A stretch of DNA of 42,608 bases from Burkholderiales bacterium (lineage in GTDB: Bacteria > Pseudomonadota > Gammaproteobacteria > Burkholderiales > Burkholderiaceae_D), in the NCBI GenBank assembly GCA_016200895.1, contig JACQDX010000140.1:1-42608 (forward strand). The letters run 5' to 3'. Position numbers and translations under genes: made by a program. Below the pieces are notes generated by a model, which searched no databases, had not been told where the DNA came from, and saw only the letters and a program-made list of their open reading frames with translations. This document shows positions 41,892-42,608 of the stretch, piece by piece. Position 1 is the stretch's first letter; every line of letters begins with the position of its first letter.

Positions 41892-42338
41892 ATGAGTTTG
41901 AAAGAAAAAATCACCGATGACATGAAGGCTGCCATGCGCGCCAAAGAAGCAGTCAAGCTGGGTACTATCCGCTTGCTGACGGCTGCCATGAAGCAAAAAG
42001 AAGTGGATGAGCGCGTAGAGCTGGACGATGGCATGGTATTGGCTATCATAGAAAAAATGCTCAAGCAACGTAAAGATTCCATCACCCAGTTTGAAGCGGG
42101 TGGTCGTCAGGATCTGGCTGATATAGAAAAAGCTGAACTGGCAGTCTTGTCGGTCTACATGCCAGCCGCGATGTCGGATGAAGAAGTGCAGGCGGCTGTG
42201 ATTGCTGCTGTGGCAGAAACTGGTGCTGCTGGGCCACAAGATATGCGTAAAGTGATTGATGTATTGAAGGCAAAACTGGCTGGCCGTGCCGATATGGGCA
42301 AGGTCTCTGGTTTGGTCAAGGCGGCATTGTCCAAGTAA
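41892..42338 (+). CDS. GatB/YqeY domain protein
   Basis: A 148-residue YqeY: MSLKEKITDDMKAAMRAKEAVKLGTIRLLTAAMKQKEVD, a central helical part, and the tail DMGKVSGLVKAALSK. It matches the tRNA-binding tail of GatB, but stand-alone YqeY has no proven enzymatic role. It lies between rpsU and dnaG, as in many proteobacteria. AGGGG lies 8 nt before the ATG. Confidence 0.95.
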   Translation: MSLKEKITDDMKAAMRAKEAVKLGTIRLLTAAMKQKEVDERVELDDGMVLAIIEKMLKQRKDSITQFEAGGRQDLADIEKAELAVLSVYMPAAMSDEEVQAAVIAAVAETGAAGPQDMRKVIDVLKAKLAGRADMGKVSGLVKAALSK

Positions 42339-42381
42339 TTCGCCTTAGACTTTTGTTTTATCCTTTTGCTGGCGTCCTGCT

Positions 42382-42608
42382 TTGATACCACAAAGTTTTA
42401 TACAGGATTTACTGGCCCGCGTTGACATTGTCGACGTGGTGGGTAAATACGTGCAGCTCAAAAAAGGTGGCGCAAACTACATGGGTTTGTGCCCCTTCCA
42501 TAACGAAAAATCCCCAAGTTTTACTGTCAGCCCGACCAAGCAGTTTTATCATTGTTTTGGCTGCGGCGCGCATGGCAGTTCCATCGGTTTTTTGATGGAA
42601 TATTCCGG
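42382..42608 (+). CDS. dnaG: DNA primase, N-terminal part (cut by window end)
   Basis: Only the first ~75 residues are present: (M)IPQSFIQDLLARVDIVDVVGKYVQLKKGG. The zinc-binding CHC2 domain follows, with C37 and H40 in CPFH and C61/C64 in CFGC. These recognise template sequence for primer start sites. The start appears to be TTG at 42382, because DnaG proteins begin MIPQSFI and no ATG lies near in frame; the ribosome site is weak. The rest of the protein lies beyond the window. Confidence 0.95.
   Translation, partial: MIPQSFIQDLLARVDIVDVVGKYVQLKKGGANYMGLCPFHNEKSPSFTVSPTKQFYHCFGCGAHGSSIGFLMEYS

Overview
The window looks like a chromosomal segment of a beta-proteobacterium of the order Burkholderiales, most probably family Oxalobacteraceae (Undibacterium/Herbaspirillum-like). 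This is inferred from gene content and protein flavour: type B L31, a Ralstonia-type NirK with a fused cytochrome c, zapB-like/zapA/6S RNA, rpsU-yqeY-dnaG, and medium GC with many small palindromic repeats. No database search was possible.

Layout. (1) 1-2.9 kb: a visibly AT-rich block holding one large gene, a DNA adenine methylase fused to a specificity (TRD) half and a C-terminal HEPN-like domain. It lies directly beyond the 3' end of a tRNA-Leu(CAA) gene, the usual place for an integrated element. (2) 3.1-6.7 kb, minus strand: MATE exporter, GT39-type glycosyltransferase, terminator, ribosomal protein L31 type B. (3) 7.0-7.9 kb: repeat-rich gap, then a TRIC/UPF0126 channel. (4) 7.9-15.3 kb: a TetR repressor divergent from a complete tripartite RND efflux operon, with an AcrR/TtgR-like operator lying on the operon promoter. 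(5) 15.3-22.4 kb: a denitrification module made of Sco-type copper chaperone, NirV-like protein, NirK-cytochrome c fusion and NsrR on the minus strand, and quinol NO reductase, a DUF2249 protein and a cupin on the plus strand. A perfect FNR box and an NsrR-like site precede norB. (6) 22.4-24.2 kb: rho and trxA, minus strand. (7) 24.5-30.6 kb: addB-addA recombination nuclease. (8) 30.7-33.6 kb: ZapB-like coiled coil, zapA, 6S RNA, EVE protein, ybiB, and a HEAGH-motif protein. (9) 33.6-37.0 kb: a non-coding stretch with strong inverted and tandem repeats, then a TonB-dependent receptor under a LacI-type operator. (10) 37.0-39.7 kb: an SDR oxidoreductase and an O-methyltransferase divergent from a TetR regulator, with matching palindromic operators. 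(11) 39.8-42.6 kb: HI0933-family flavoprotein, rpsU, a MITE-like repeat, yqeY and the start of dnaG, which runs off the window.

How parts work together. NirK reduces nitrite to NO, NorB (qNor) reduces NO to N2O, and the NO-sensing NsrR and FNR probably control both; Sco may supply copper to NirK. The RND pump, its outer-membrane channel and its repressor form a self-contained drug/solvent efflux unit. AddAB handles double-strand breaks. Rho/trxA and rpmE2 are usually adjacent in related bacteria; here about 16 kb of efflux and denitrification genes lie between them, suggesting insertion or rearrangement.

The best candidate for something little described is the methylase-TRD-HEPN fusion next to tRNA-Leu. 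The dispersed palindromic elements and the orphan inverted repeats are also worth following up.
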